In this document: positions 45,803-58,565 of the stretch, piece by piece
Layout of the letters: each line of letters starts with the position of its first letter
Position numbering within the stretch: position 1 is the stretch's first letter
Origin: Saururus chinensis
Lineage: Eukaryota > Streptophyta > Magnoliopsida > Piperales > Saururaceae
Direction: 5' to 3'
Assembly (NCBI GenBank): GCA_035235625.1
Contig: CP141143.1
Coordinates: 23,295,092-23,359,091, forward strand
Length of the DNA stretch: 64,000 nucleotides
Program-made: the position numbers and the translations under genes
Notes under the pieces: generated by a model
Database searches by the model: none
What the model was told of the DNA's origin: nothing
The model's input: only the letters and a program-made list of their open reading frames with translations

Positions 45803-48197
45803 AAAAACCTGCAAGTGTAACTTGCAAACCTGGGTGACTAGTTCTCAAATTTTGGTCAACTACTTTTCTTTTTTAAAATTAAACTGCACAACTAGTGAAA
45901 GAAAAAAATATATATTGCAATTAAAGGAGATGCAGGCATTCTTAGATAATAGTTGCCATCATGTAGAAAAGATTAAGATCATCAACGTTATTGCTCTCAG
46001 TTTTAAGCTTCCAATTAAAACTTCAAAGACTTAAATAATGATTTGGACCAACTAAGGAGCAATCAACATGTCTCTCACCACTTCACCCCTAATACAAGGA
46101 ACAACAAAAAGATTTGAGTTACATATAAGCATCTGCTTTTATCATCCATCTGCAATGTGGACAGCAAACTTTCACCGATTCAACAAAAAATGCCATTCTT
46201 TGTCTTTGTGCAATCTTTGTCTCTTTAAGCATTAGTTGTCCTGTCATTTAATATCCGGTCATAAATTTGTTAATAGGGATCAAATGGTTCTAGGAAAAAA
46301 ATTTAAGCCATTTATTTGAAAAAAAAAAGAGTTCTTATCCTCAGATCAACAACTGAATTAAAATATTGGAAATTTTACATACTGGTGATTATATGTAAAT
46401 TTACATATAGGGAGGAAATGCATGCCAAAACAGTATTAAGCAGCTGATACATATTCTCATTAATGTCCAGCAAAATTTTATCCAGGTAAATTAAATATGT
46501 ATCATGAAAAAACTCCGAACATCAACACTATACCCAACAAAAAGATCAGTTGAAGCCCTTTTCTTCCATTATTTTGCAAAAGAAAAAAAAATGAGCAATT
46601 TGAAATGAGTCAAACATTTAAAATGATAAAGAAATGCATAAAAAGAATGATAAGTAAATTTAGATGCATAAAAAGTAGATAACTAAAAAATTGTTTTCAG
46701 TTCTAATGATTATACTTGACCTGGCTCAACTCGATAAGCGTTCAAACCTATCTAACCAGCTTCAAAATTCTCCCATTGCAACTTGTCAAACCATTAATCC
46801 TACCACAAATAATACTTCCATTAACAATTGACATGCTTATTATTAAAATAAAGCCACATGTATGCATAAATTGTTTAATATAGAAATCCTAACATAAGTG
46901 TGATGCTTGGAAAGAAAACTCTAATCAAAATTTCCGGTGGAACATAATATGTAAACTTGGCATCTTCAATCATATCTCCTTCCGCGGAGACTACTAAAAT
47001 TGAGTGTTCGATCATTATGAAACATTGTTTTTTAACAAAATAAACGGTTGCAAATAAATACAGTCTGCCATATAGTTTATATAATATATAATATAGGAGG
47101 AAAGCATTTCACCATATCATACCGAGGAAGGAATTTACAGTAAGCTTCATGCATGCTCTTGATGCGTTATTCAAGTGATAGTCTTCACACTCCTCGAGTT
47201 AATGAATCCATAATAGTATCGCCATTTGCAAAACGTTTTGCCACTTATTACAATGAAAGGATGGATAAAAGAACATGAGAGGTAAATTTACAACAAAAAA
47301 AATTGAAAATGACTAAATAAGTTACATCCACATGCATATAACCAAATATAACAATTAACATGGAGCAGACAAACATAAAAAATAGAATATGCCTTCGTCC
47401 TGAATATAAAAGAACGAACCAGCTAAAAGTGGCTCACAACATATATATGTAATGATGTTGTCTTTTGAATTTGATGACCAGCAATGACTAAGGCCTTAAA
47501 AGCTCATGGCCCACCAATAATAAAGACAATAATAACCTAAAAAATAAAGAGAAGTCATACAAATATCAATGGAAGCTAATTTCAACCATCTCCTATCTAA
47601 CTAGTACTCAATATTATATAGGGAGTTAGGAACACAATAAGGAAAATATTAGGTAAACAACTTGCCACCGAAATTAGATATTCTCCCTCAGAAAGAGTTT
47701 TCTGAGTATCAGAATTGAACATATGCCCCATAACTATTGGAACACTTCTTTACAAATTTGGATCTCTCTCAACCTTGGCAAAGGTCGGTACCATGCACAA
47801 GAAAAAAAAAGGACATCAAGGCCCTCAGTAGGCATCCACTAACTGCATTAAGCCAAGTAATCAAATCCCAACCTTTGTCCCATGTATACATATCAATTAC
47901 TGAATAAATTGCACACTTTCAATGAACTCTTTAGAGTTAAATATTTCGGTTGTGCATGAAAAACCATAAGATAAAGATACTCCAAATATTCATTTTGTAT
48001 AACAAGACATTGAATAGAAGTTCCTTTGCAAAGAAAAGGACTTAGAAAGAACAAGTTATAAGGGTATCTAAATATTAAGAATTGACATTGAGATGACAAT
48101 TGATATGCAATAGCAAAAATCATCTATTTTTGCACTAAAAATGAATGCAAAAATATCTAAAATATCCATGTACTCAATGTGCATATTTTCTTAGCAC
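45803..48197. other. AT-rich region with possible decayed gene pieces
   Basis: No complete gene. On the minus strand a segment near 47640-47780 reads FAKVERDPNL, then (after a stop) VPIVMGHMFNSDTQKTLSEG and EYLISVAS, which looks like exon text but I do not recognise the family. Other frames (45744-46034, 47893-48123) have no motifs. Long pyrimidine tracts on the minus strand resemble intron sequence. Confidence 0.35.
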
Positions 48198-49849
48198 CAT
48201 TAACAAAAATACATTGTATTCTATGTACACAATGTACATTATAACTATGTATAGCTCTACAGCTCTACATTGACATATGCTTCTTCCTCCTCGAGTGCGG
48301 CAAAAAAATTGTGGGATGTGGTGGACGGCTTTTTCCTGTCCAAGCCAACAAGCTTCGTTTCTTTTGAATCTGTGGGCAGTTGTTGTGGCGGTCTGCCATT
48401 AAAAGTATTGTTTAGAGTATGCTTACGCTTCTGTTCTTGAAAGAGAGCCGCCTTAGCTTACGGCTAATTTCCAACTCTAAGACCAGGAGCCATCATCATC
48501 TTCAGCGGCGGCAAGAAAGGATTAAAAAAATACAAGGAAAAAATAAATTTGAATCCTCATGGTAGAAAAAACTAGTAGTAAAATGAATATAAAGAAAAGA
48601 AGAACAAGAAATACTAGGGATTGAGAGCAAGGATTTGACTGGCCGAAGAAGATTTACAATCTTTGCCAGATACTTGAGACAGAGAAATAGGTAGTTCTCT
48701 CCTTCCTTTCTATGGTCTACGAGAGTGTCGAAATAGAGAGGATGCTAGAACCGGGTAAGCGTTGATGGCATTTTTCCCGGCATAAGTGCAGCAGAAAAAG
48801 GAGCTGATGCTAAGTTCACCTCCCCTACAAGATTCGAATAGAACTACAGATGAGAGCAAAGGAAGAAGTAATGAGAAAAAGTAAATTGAGATTAATAAAA
48901 TAAATCAAAATGAGGAAGAACAAGGAACATCCGAAGAATCGAGAGACTGAGAGCGAGAATATATTAGGGAGAGGGCCTCTTTGTTTCAAGCGCTTTTCAA
49001 CATAAAGACAAAGTTCTCGCTTTCCGTCGAAAAGCATCTTGAGCAAATAGACCTTCCTCGGCCACATTTTCGTTCTTAATCCCTCGGGTTCTTTGTATGT
49101 TCCTTTTTCTTCCTCTCTTTGATTCATCTTATTAATCTCAATTTATTTTTTATCATTGCTTCGTCCTCAGCTCTTTTTTGTAGTTCTATTCGAATCTTGT
49201 CGATGAGGTGACATCTTCTCCCATTTCTACTGCACTTGTACCGGGAAAAAATTCCATTAACACTTACCCCGTTCTGACATCTTATCTCTATTTGGACACT
49301 CTCGTAGACCAAAAAATTAAAGGAGAGAACTACATATTGCTTTGTCTTTCCATCTCAAGTATCTAATGGAGATTATAAATCTTCTTCTTCTGCTAGTCAA
49401 ATCCTCCTCACTCTCAGTCCCTGGTATTTCTTGTTCTTTTTTTTATATTCATTTTACTATCAATTTTTTCTACCATGGGCATTCAAACTTGTTCTTTCCT
49501 TGTATTTTTTTTAAATTTTTTTTTTAATTCTTTCTTCCCGTTGCTGATGATAATGGCTCCCAGTCTTAGAGGTAGAAATTAGCCGCAAGCTAAGGCGGCT
49601 TTCTCACAAGAACAAATGCGTAAGCAAACTATAAACACCACTTTCAACGACAGATCGCTACAAAAACTGCCCACAGATTCAAAAAAAAATGAAGCTTGCT
49701 GCCTTAGACAGGAAAAAGTCGTCCACCCCGTCCCAAAATTCTTTCGCCGTACTTAAGGATAAAGAAACATATGTCAATGTAGAGCTACAGAGCTATACAT
49801 AGTTATAATGTACATTGAATACATAAAATACAATGTATTTTTGTTAATG
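48198..49849. mobile_element. 1.65-kb foldback (long inverted repeat)
   Basis: Two arms of about 800 bp in inverted orientation with a spacer of at most a few tens of bases near 49023. Paired landmarks: CATTAACAAAAATACATTGTA (from 48198) and its complement ending 49849; AGCTCTACATTGACATATG (about 48262) and its complement (about 49768); CCGCCTTAGCTTACGGCTAA (48449) and its complement (about 49580); GGTCTACGAGAGTGTC (48714) and its complement (about 49300). Arms differ by scattered substitutions and indels. No transposase frame and no obvious TSD (the 9-bp flanks differ). It could be a foldback or MULE-type non-autonomous element, or a rearranged inverted duplication. A transcript would form a long hairpin. 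Confidence 0.75.
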
Positions 49850-49852
49850 TAC

Positions 49853-49934
49853 CCGTTGAAGCGCTGGAGGAGGTGCCCCATCTGACTGCTTCAGGTGGCG
49901 GACGAGTAACTCCGCTTACTACTCCCATCATCTC
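49853..49934 (-). other. Exon-like piece beside the foldback
   Basis: On the minus strand, TTTGCACAG precedes 82 bases of GC-balanced sequence ending ...CAACGG before GTACATT, i.e. AG acceptor and GT donor-like borders. It can be read as a short Ser/Pro-rich peptide, but I do not recognise it. The donor-like GT coincides with the foldback edge. Weak. Confidence 0.2.
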
Positions 49935-52700
49935 CTGTGCAAACAAAGTGGAAACGTGGATAATTTTGGCGCCAAAATGTCATGTAGATTGAGAAGAAGA
50001 ATAATAGACAAATGAAAAGAAGGATTTACCAAAAGAATATTACACAAAGAACATTTCTACATACCAACTATACCAATAAATCTTCTACAAAATCATGAGC
50101 AAAGAATTAAACTTATGGGTAAATGATGAACAAAATCATAGGTGCTATGCAATCAAACCCATTTAAATAAAAGGGGAATATTGAAAAACAGTTGAACCAC
50201 CTAAGAGAAAGATTAAACTAAAAGAGAGAGTAACCTACATGGTCGAAGATGTTGCCAAGGATAATATAAATAACAAGGACTAAATTACAGAACCATGTTT
50301 AGGTATGCAGCTCCAAAATCTTAAAAGTTAATAAGTGATTGAAGGAGGAAAATCTGCTGCACATTACCGTGATCAAAATAAAACATAGACAAAGTACAAA
50401 TTAAAGAATACATATCAATATAAATTATAGAAACTAAGCACAAATTAAAAAACACAAAAACACAGACCATATATAAAAGATCAATCAATGGGTTAAGAGA
50501 AAAAACTTATTTTTCTTATGGAGAACAAAGTCCACAGTAACACCGGAGTGGGCCAAGCAGCGATCGGGTGGATTTTGAAGTCCACATGACCATAACAGTG
50601 AGAGCCGATGATTCGGGACAGTGAGAGTCGGCAATTTGGTAGGCAATGACAATTTAGCGGAACGAAATGGAGGCGATTGGCAGAGATTTAGGGACAATGA
50701 GACTGAGTGGGAGAGGCGACAATTTGGGAGGCGATAGCGAGTTAGGGCGGCAGAATGAAATGGAAGCGATGGTGATTTCGGGTTAGGACTTAGTGTCTAA
50801 ATCTGAATTTGAAAAGCCAATTGAAAATTTTAAAAAGCCTACCAGCTGAATTTTACACTGTATTTGAATTTAATCAGATCCTAATCTAAATCTGAATCTA
50901 AACCTGAATCTGAATACATTCAATTTTTAAAAAATTTAAAATAAACTATTTTTTAATTTGTACTAAAAAAACTTTATTATTTTAAAGATCATATGTATAG
51001 AAAAAGTTCAAATTAACTATTTTTGGTAGTTGACAATCGCCGCAAATAAAAAAATACTTTTTTTATTTATTTTATTAAATATTTAACTACTATTTAAACA
51101 ATCTACACTATCCAACTCATACGTATACATAATTAAAGCCATTTCCAAACAAGGCCAATAAATGCAATCTCCATTATTTTTCTATCTTTTCCAATGTCCT
51201 ATAAAAAATAATAAGAAATATACAAATAAAATGATTTCAATAAAAATATGAATAAGCCACCCCTTTGAATATGGATTTCTACAAACACATTAAAGATCAA
51301 ATAAATTGACATAAACCAGTTCGGCTAATTGCCAAGAACATACAAATTACAGACAGCAATGCAATTGTAAGATAACTCTGCCAAATTAGTTTTGGTAAAT
51401 CACAGTGAAAGTTAATCGAACCCCAAATCACTTTTCCTAACAGATGTCAGCGAGAACTCCATTGGTCACATGAATGCGCTGTAAAGACAGATATACACAA
51501 GCACAAAAACATTCATCGTTATGCGTAGAGGACGATCGCAAAATGGGAAATGGCAGGTGAGCTAAGCTCCATAAGTTAAGCTGTTTATTTTCATCAAATC
51601 AAGAGACCGTACTGCTGGTGAGCCAAGCTTTTATCACACCCAATCAAAGCAACAGAAACCCAATACAAGCGATACCAAAAATAAAAAAATGCAACTATCA
51701 TTAAAAAACAAAAGGCAATGAGAATATAGAGCAAATGGGCATTCTTCAAATTTGGTAGTCAATGGGAATGGTGCTGTCAAAAATGCCTCTGATTTGGCCA
51801 TTTTTTAGCAGTACCAACGTCAGGTAGAGTTTTTCTCGGCATGTTCGGACATTTGTTGATTTCTTATGTTGGTATTGTGCATACTGACATTCATAAGCTT
51901 GGTTTTTTCTTATGAATAATAAAATTTCCTCAAGCAGGCTTATAAAACCAAAAACAATCCATCTATAGAAACACAATAAATTAACACTAATAACAATAAA
52001 AATACTCGCAGAAAAACAAGCCATTGCACCACAATCGAGCCCAACATATAAGATTAACTCCAACGAAAAGAAACAAAGTCTTACTTTAACGCACTAATTG
52101 AATATAGAGCAAACTTCAAGTATATATCACAACAGAGAATTATATTCACACATGTTTCCAGCTGAAACCAACAGGATAACTCATGAAAGCTTGAACTCAA
52201 AGTCTATACTCGAAAAGAAAGGCGGCAGAAAGAACAAGAATTACTGTAGCATATAACTCGGAAAGAACGACCACACCTTGTAAATGGCAAAACTGTAAAC
52301 TGTTTGACAAAAATTGCATTTGGAAAACTAAAAAAAGCAAGAAATACTCGACATATAAGATCACAGTATAATTTTGACTCAAAACCAGAACATAATATTC
52401 AAAGGCGATATCACCCAAAAATGAACAATTTCCACACTTTTTAGTGAAAACATACAGCTTTCTCCTAGAATTCCCACAGGAAACATATCTGCTAGAAAAC
52501 AGAAGCAACCAAAAAGGTAGAAAACATCGGATTGCATAAATCTAAAATCATCAAAATACAAATTGAATCAATCGGGAACTCTGCCAAAATCAGATGAAAC
52601 CAGGCCTATTTCTTCTTCAATAACGGCGGCCCATACTTGAGCTCAAAATAAATCTAACAAAGAAAATCCATGTAAGAACTTCCACCAAAATCTCACCTTT
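49935..52700. other. AT-rich region, possible introns of a lost gene
   Basis: No recognisable gene. A 70-codon minus-strand frame (50485-50697, Leu/Pro/Ser-rich) and two longer minus frames (51746-52063, 52197-52508) look like translated T-rich intron sequence. A hexamer-like AATCTGA/AATCTAA array lies at 50879-50925. Confidence 0.4.
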
Positions 52701-53100
52701 CAACCACCAAGAGCTCAGATTTCAGAGGCCGAGAAAGACTTTGAACTGCTTTTCCCTTCTTCCCTCTTTTGTAGCACAACACCTTCTGTGGTGTCCTTTT
52801 CGGCTTGAGAAATCGATGGCAATCAATTTCAGGGAACAATGAAGATAGTGAGAGGAGAGGGACAAGGGAGACGAAGAGAAGGAAAGCAGATGGGACGAGT
52901 GGAAGCCGACGGGAAGGAGAGGCCAAGGTCGGAGGAGTGAGCACAAGGTCGGAGGCTGCGATTGCGATATTCGGGAGAGGAAATGAGATAAAAAGGGGCG
53001 GAGATGGGACGAAGGTCAGGTTCGGGCTCAGAGGTAGTAAGTGGTTGAAACAGATCTGGCCCCGTCGGAACGTATGACTGATTTTAAGGACTAATTTCAG
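52701..53100 (-). other. Possible first exon and intron donor (minus strand)
   Basis: GC-rich against AT-rich surroundings. On the minus strand a CT-rich leader (53000-52880) is followed by open frames. One (52944-52693) begins MLTPPTLASPSRRLPLVPSA and ends GTTGAAAG|GTGAGATTTTGG, whose junction looks like a splice donor at about 52700. An overlapping frame (52946-52722) is equally open, so the coding status is unclear. It could be the 5' end of a gene fragment carried by a transposon, or a decayed gene start. Confidence 0.3.
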
Positions 53101-53239
53101 TGAATTCAGTGATAGACAAATACACTGAAGAGCGACTTAAAAGTTGGTTTTTTAGTGACTGGTCTAAATTACACCAAAATAGGTACACCAAAATAGATTC
53201 TTAGGGTGTTAAATAGTTGGCCGGGCGTAGATTGGGGAA

Positions 53240-53440
53240 TTGTCATCCCTTTGGTGAAGATGAAGGCATTAAGTGCCACGTAAGTGTTTTACGCGGGTTT
53301 TAAAAAAATTATAAATATATTTTCTCAATTGCCATCTCATTTTAGATAAAACTGTATAATATATATATATATGGGGCTAACACTTAAATGACTTCACCAA
53401 AGGCCTCCTTAGTGAAACTTCACCAAGGGATTAGAATTCT
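53240..53440. mobile_element. Possible small MITE
   Basis: CCCTTTGGTGAAGATGAAGG and TTAAGTG (53250-53275) are mirrored by CACTTAAATGACTTCACCAA (53372-53391) and further by CTTCACCAAGGGA (53418-53430). This gives imperfect terminal inverted repeats around AT-rich sequence with a TATATATATA run. TSD not resolved. Confidence 0.4.
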
Positions 53441-53706
53441 ACATTAGGGGGTTATTTTTGTAAGTTTGCAAATTCTTTTGCCCAAGCCTAGGCCCAGCCC
53501 TAATAAATACTAACTTTTAATTTTGAGGCCTAGCTTACTACTTAATTTTTATGCCCAAGCCCAAAATTTTATGGCCCTGATTGTGCTGAGGAAAGCTCTT
53601 ATTATTTGCAACCCTAACCTATAACTTTTAGAAATGGGTTTTCAGTGCCCTTAAGATGGTCAATAATTATGTTTAATTCACTAAAAATTTCATATAATAA
53701 CAAGCA

Positions 53707-53856
53707 GATGAGAAGTCTACTGCCCTCTACTTTATCCAACCTATCCTATTTTTATAGTTGGTGGATATTAACCAACTTACATATACAAATAATATATATC
53801 TATTGACTATATTAAGGGGGTAGGCTGGATAAAGTAGGGGTGGCAGACTCCTCATC
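53707..53856. mobile_element. 150-bp MITE with ~38-bp inverted ends
   Basis: The left end GATGAGAAGTCTACTGCC and CTACTTTATCC is mirrored by GGATAAAGTAG and GGCAGACTCCTCATC at the right end, with a few mismatches. The centre is AT-rich (ATATATCTATTGACTATATT). No coding sequence. The superfamily cannot be told because the TSD is unclear. Confidence 0.6.
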
Positions 53857-53860
53857 CATC

Positions 53861-54083
53861 CATGAGATATGACTATCATTTTTCTTTAGTGCATGCATCA
53901 TGTACATTACGAGCCGTCGAATTAAGATCTAATATTAATAGAAGGGCAGGCTATTGATTCATAACCACTTCATCCATGAGATATGACTATCATTTTTCTT
54001 TAGTGCAAGCATCATGTACATTACTAGCCATCGAATTAAGATCCAATATTAATACAAGGGCAGGCTATTGATTCATAACCACC
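53861..54083. repeat. 114-bp tandem duplication
   Basis: CATGAGATATGACTATCATT begins at 53861 and again at 53975. The two copies run about 110 bp, including GAATTAAGATCTAATATTAA versus GAATTAAGATCCAATATTAA, with only a handful of differences. It directly follows the 150-bp MITE. Confidence 0.85.
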
Positions 54084-56090
54084 TGCCCCCTTTATCATTG
54101 ATGTGCCCGGATCCTGCACTCCCAAGTGCATAAGATGCATACGAAGAGGAATCTATTAATGTTGTACAATGCTAAATCAGTCTAGCATTGAAAATGAGTT
54201 AAAGAAACAAAAACATTACCCTTATGGCTTTATAAGTCATTGCAATGAATACCAAAAACCAATACTCAAGAAAGTGAAAATTTATCTCCGCACATACATA
54301 GATTCAAAAGGCCAACAATTTGCTTCTAATTTGTAGATGATCATCATCCGGTATATGTTCCATGACGATTTTTCTTGGCACAAGAGATACATCATTAAAT
54401 TGAGATGGCACAATGTTTTATACTTTAGTTGCACATAATATTTTAAGTATGTATTTAAGTAGTTTACATTAATTCATCTATTTAGTAATACAACATTTTT
54501 TATATGTATCTAATTAATGAATGAATCATCAATATTAACATTTTCATCTATATGATACAAATCTGTATTTTTTAAATTATTTCCTACTATGTTCTATTAC
54601 AAGACTTGGTGCTATATTTATTGAATTTTTTATTTTAATTATTTACATAATGAACTTATAAATAGTCCAATTTAGTTTTTTGAAAAAACAAAACTAAATA
54701 CCAATGTCGGATGGAGGGAATATTTAAAAAAACTACTTTAGTGTTTTCATAGCCAAGAAATCCACAATTGACTATCAAGCTATTGAATTAGTTGCACCTT
54801 TTATTGCCAAAGTACAAGCTTATATTATATGGTTGCATGCCCCTCATTTCCAAATTGTTAATTTTTACTACATGGTTTTATACCCCCTCTTTCTAAATTG
54901 CTATATTATACTATATGATTATGATAAATTTTTTAAGGGGAATACGATTGTGACTATTGAAATTGAAAGCATCTCAAAGAATTAGAACATACATGATTTA
55001 GTTAACAAAGCATAAAGAAATAATTATATAAACCTTGAGCCACAAATTTTGTGAGATGTGTTAATGTGTAAATTTGAATGAGGTAAGGTATAATTAATTA
55101 AGTTTACCATAAGATGCTTATAATTAACTATAGTTTTTGTTTATATTGAATATGCATAGATATACTCATGCATCCTAGTGGTGTAAGTTCTTTTGCATGA
55201 AGATTAGCAATGTATCTATTTGTGAGAACTTTTGGTATGAGGGCGATAATAATTAGGTAAATATTATCTATTGTCGTGTAGCTTTGTAGGCACATGTAGT
55301 GCCGCTTTTTAGATTGTACTTGTACTCATGGTTTGACTTACAAAGTCGACTTTGGCCTGTTGAACATTATTTACTATTTAAATTATGTATATATTTTATT
55401 ATCCATGTGTGAAAATCAATGGTCCCAACTTAGCACTCCAATTAATTTAGAAAAATAAATTTAAAAATTGTAACTTGGACTTGATATGATCATTGCCTTT
55501 GCTTCACCTCCCTATATGGATTGCCAGAGAGTTTTTCATCTTTAAATAATTATAGCACATTGCAAACACTTAGGATTTTTGGTAATTATAATAGGTTAAG
55601 AGTCACTGCCACTTGGGTTCATGAGCCCTTATGAGATCCTATTTTTGTTTAGTGGATAGGGCTGATCTTGGATTTAGTTGAGTACTAAGTCACCCTTGAG
55701 GTTGCAGGAGTGTTATATCATATTCAATTGTAATTCTAATGGGTTAGTGCTTAAGACCTTAGTTGTGTATATGTCATCCTATCTACAATTAGTTTTTAAT
55801 ATTGTACAACGTGATTTTTCAAAGAAAAAAAAAGATAAAGTAAATTGTTGTGATGGCCCACACAATTCAATCTCATAATATAAACACATTTGAAATAAAA
55901 TAAAAAATAAATGTCAAGGATCGTTGTGCATAGAACTGGTAATTATACAAAGTTTTATCTCCAAGCATCTCATGCCCTTAAACATCAATCAACATAAATA
56001 ATTGCATAGCTTTAACTACCACAAAAAATAAATAAATCACTCAAAAAAAATTTCTCCATTCACTTTTGTCTTTGTTGCATCCCCTCTAGA
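54084..56090. other. AT-rich region without recognisable genes
   Basis: About 2 kb of AT-rich sequence. The one frame above 60 codons (55678-55878, plus) has no motif. I see no repeats or terminal structures. Confidence 0.5.
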
Positions 56091-56863
56091 TTTAGGGTGG
56101 GTATCTTTGTACTCGGTAGGTTGTGTTGAATTTTTATAAGCATGCTAATCAGGAAATCTTTATAAAATAATCATAATCTTCTCAAATAATTATTTAGAAA
56201 ATAAATCATCTATAAAAAAAACATATCAATCTTAGAGCAGTGATACCTAATTCCCACACTCACGGTGTCACAAAAGCTAAAAGGATAGGAGTCTTTTCAT
56301 GATACTCCACATTCAGTGTGTGTTAGAGCCAAGTGTGACAAATATCTAGAATATAATGATAATTCGTAGTTTGTTAACCAAGGAACTACTTAGAAAATAT
56401 AAGCACCCAAAACATATCATAGCATAATTAAATCATCTTGCAAACAAATTTTTTTATATATATAAAATAGAGTAATGAAGCTTACTATAGCAAAATATTT
56501 GAAAGAACTAAATTCCCTTAGCAGAGCATAGGTTTAGAATTTAAAACCCCTTACCTTAATTTTGAATGTTGATTTTCCTAAGCTTTCTAACTATGAAAAC
56601 AACCTTGCCACGTTCGGTTTGTGTAAAAATGCCTCTTGAACGACCCAAATCAAACTCGGAATAGCTTAGAAACATAGAAGTGAAGTTTTGGGGGTATAGG
56701 ATCATAAGAAGAGGTCAAAAAACTAGGAAAATGAAATTTTCTACCTGGTTCATGCGCACTGTGCCTAAGGCGGCGCGCTTCACATTAGCTGGGTGCAGTC
56801 CATGTGGATAGGTTCACACATCATGGCAAGCCGCTTCACGATGTGCCGATGCACCAAATAGAT

Positions 56864-56941
<78 letters not shown>

Positions 56942-57159
56942 ACTACTCAAAATTTAAAAATGCCATAATTTTTTACCACAATGTCCAATTCATGCATTCT
57001 TCGTACAATTGAGTTGGTATTAACTAGCCATACAAAACCAAAGCCAACATAGGTAGGTTATCCCACCCTATTTAAGTGGGTCTCGCCCATGTGGCAAACT
57101 TTTTGAGGTTATAACTTATGACCCTGATATTTAATTTTCACGATCTAAGACCCGTTACA
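56091..57159 (-). mobile_element. Putative gypsy 3' LTR
   Basis: On the minus strand TGTAACGGGTCTTAGATC begins at 57159, directly after a purine-rich stretch (CTAAAAGACGAG) that could be the polypurine tract, and just downstream of the gypsy pol end. This is where the 3' LTR should start. The far end is not defined; CTCACGGTGTCACA at about 56260-56275 is a candidate region. The 5' LTR lies beyond the window. It contains an AT microsatellite. Confidence 0.5.
56866..56937. repeat. AT microsatellite, about 36 repeats
   Basis: Uninterrupted AT dinucleotide run of about 72 bp, preceded by GATAGATA. Prone to slippage, and likely to be variable or mis-assembled. Confidence 0.95.
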
Positions 57160-57869
57160 CTCGTCTTTTAGAGCTCTATCACATCCCTAAGAAAACCCAC
57201 TAAATATCAAACTCTAAATAATTAAAATTAGCTAAACTCTCTAATATGAACTTTATTATAGGCAAAAAATTATACTAGAAATTCAAGGTCGTTAGAATCT
57301 ACCCCTTGAAGAAATTTCATCCTGGAAATTTGAACCCTTTATTCACCGCTGAAAAGTTCAAGATACTTATTCAATATTTCACTTTCTAACTTCTAAATTG
57401 CTTCCTCCAAAGAGTGGTGTTGTCATAACATTTTTACTAATGGAATTTGTTTTGAAAGAACTTATTCCTTATGATTCAAATTTTTTATTGGATTTTCTTT
57501 GAAAGATAAATATTGTTCTAGGACAACTGCTATCTGATCAAGAACATGCGAGGGATCTCGTACATACTTCTAAAGCATGGACACATGGAACATGTCATAA
57601 ACACCATCAAGCTATGGGGGCAGGGCTAATCTATCCAACCTTGTATAAGATTTCAAACGGTCATACAAATCAAGGACCAAACTTGCCTTTAACTCCAAAT
57701 CTCATAACTCCTCAAGTTGGCAAGATTTTTCATTGCACATGATCACCCACGCAAAAGTAAAGATCATTACATCTTAGGTTAGCATAATTCTTTTGACGAC
57801 TTGAGCTGTCAATAAACAATCTCTAATGAGCTTCACCTTATCTGCACAATGCTATAATAATAACTAAGA

Positions 57870-58560
57870 CTACACCAACTTATGCTCTGCTACTTCACTC
57901 CAATATGTCAATGATCTACTAGGTTGGCCATATAACACTTCATAGAGTGTCATGCCTATGCTGATGTGGTAACTATTATTATAGGTAAATTCAACCAATG
58001 GAAAGTGCTCATCCCAATTACCCCCCCTCCAATCCACTATACAAACATACTACATATCTTCAAGTGTCTTAATAGTCCTCTATGTCTGACCATCCATTTG
58101 TGGGTGGAAGGTTCTACTAAACCTTAAGTTGGTATCTAACTCCTCCTGAAGCCCTTACCAAAGTTGAGAAGTAAATAGACTATCTTGATACAAGATGATC
58201 AATAACGACACCCCATGTTGACTCACAATTTCCTTTTCTTACATCCTTGCCAAAGAATTTAAAGAATGTGTCATTTTCAGAGGTAGAAAATGTGCACTTT
58301 TGACGAGTTGATCTACGATTACCCAAATAGATTCATGACCCTATGTTATCCTGGGTAAACCTAAAATAAAATTCATAGTAATGTGCTCCTACTTCTATTT
58401 AGGAATTTTAATTGATTGAAGAGTACCTAAAGGTTTTTGATGTTTAGCTTTAAACTGTTGACAAGTTAAACACTTTGAAATGTACTCTCTTATGTCCTTT
58501 TTCATTCCTTTCCACCAAAAATTTCTTTTCATATCCTAGTACATCCTGGTTCTTCCCAAA
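57870..58560 (-). pseudogene. Gypsy integrase remnant
   Basis: The zinc-binding region reads MKRNFWWKGMKKDIREYISK and CLTCQQFKAKHQKP. The core reads HITMNFILGLPRI and ESIWVIVDQLVKSAHFLPLK: the first catalytic Asp (usually TMDF) is Asn. The later part reads WDEHFPLVEFTYNNSYHISI and GMTLYEVLYGQPSRSLTYWS. Stops are present, for example after IPK and after HKLV. Confidence 0.85.
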
Positions 58561-58565
58561 TGGAT

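Noticed and set aside
50485-50697. 70-codon minus-strand frame as a small protein
   Set aside because: No recognisable motif, low complexity (Leu/Pro/Ser) and no supporting context.
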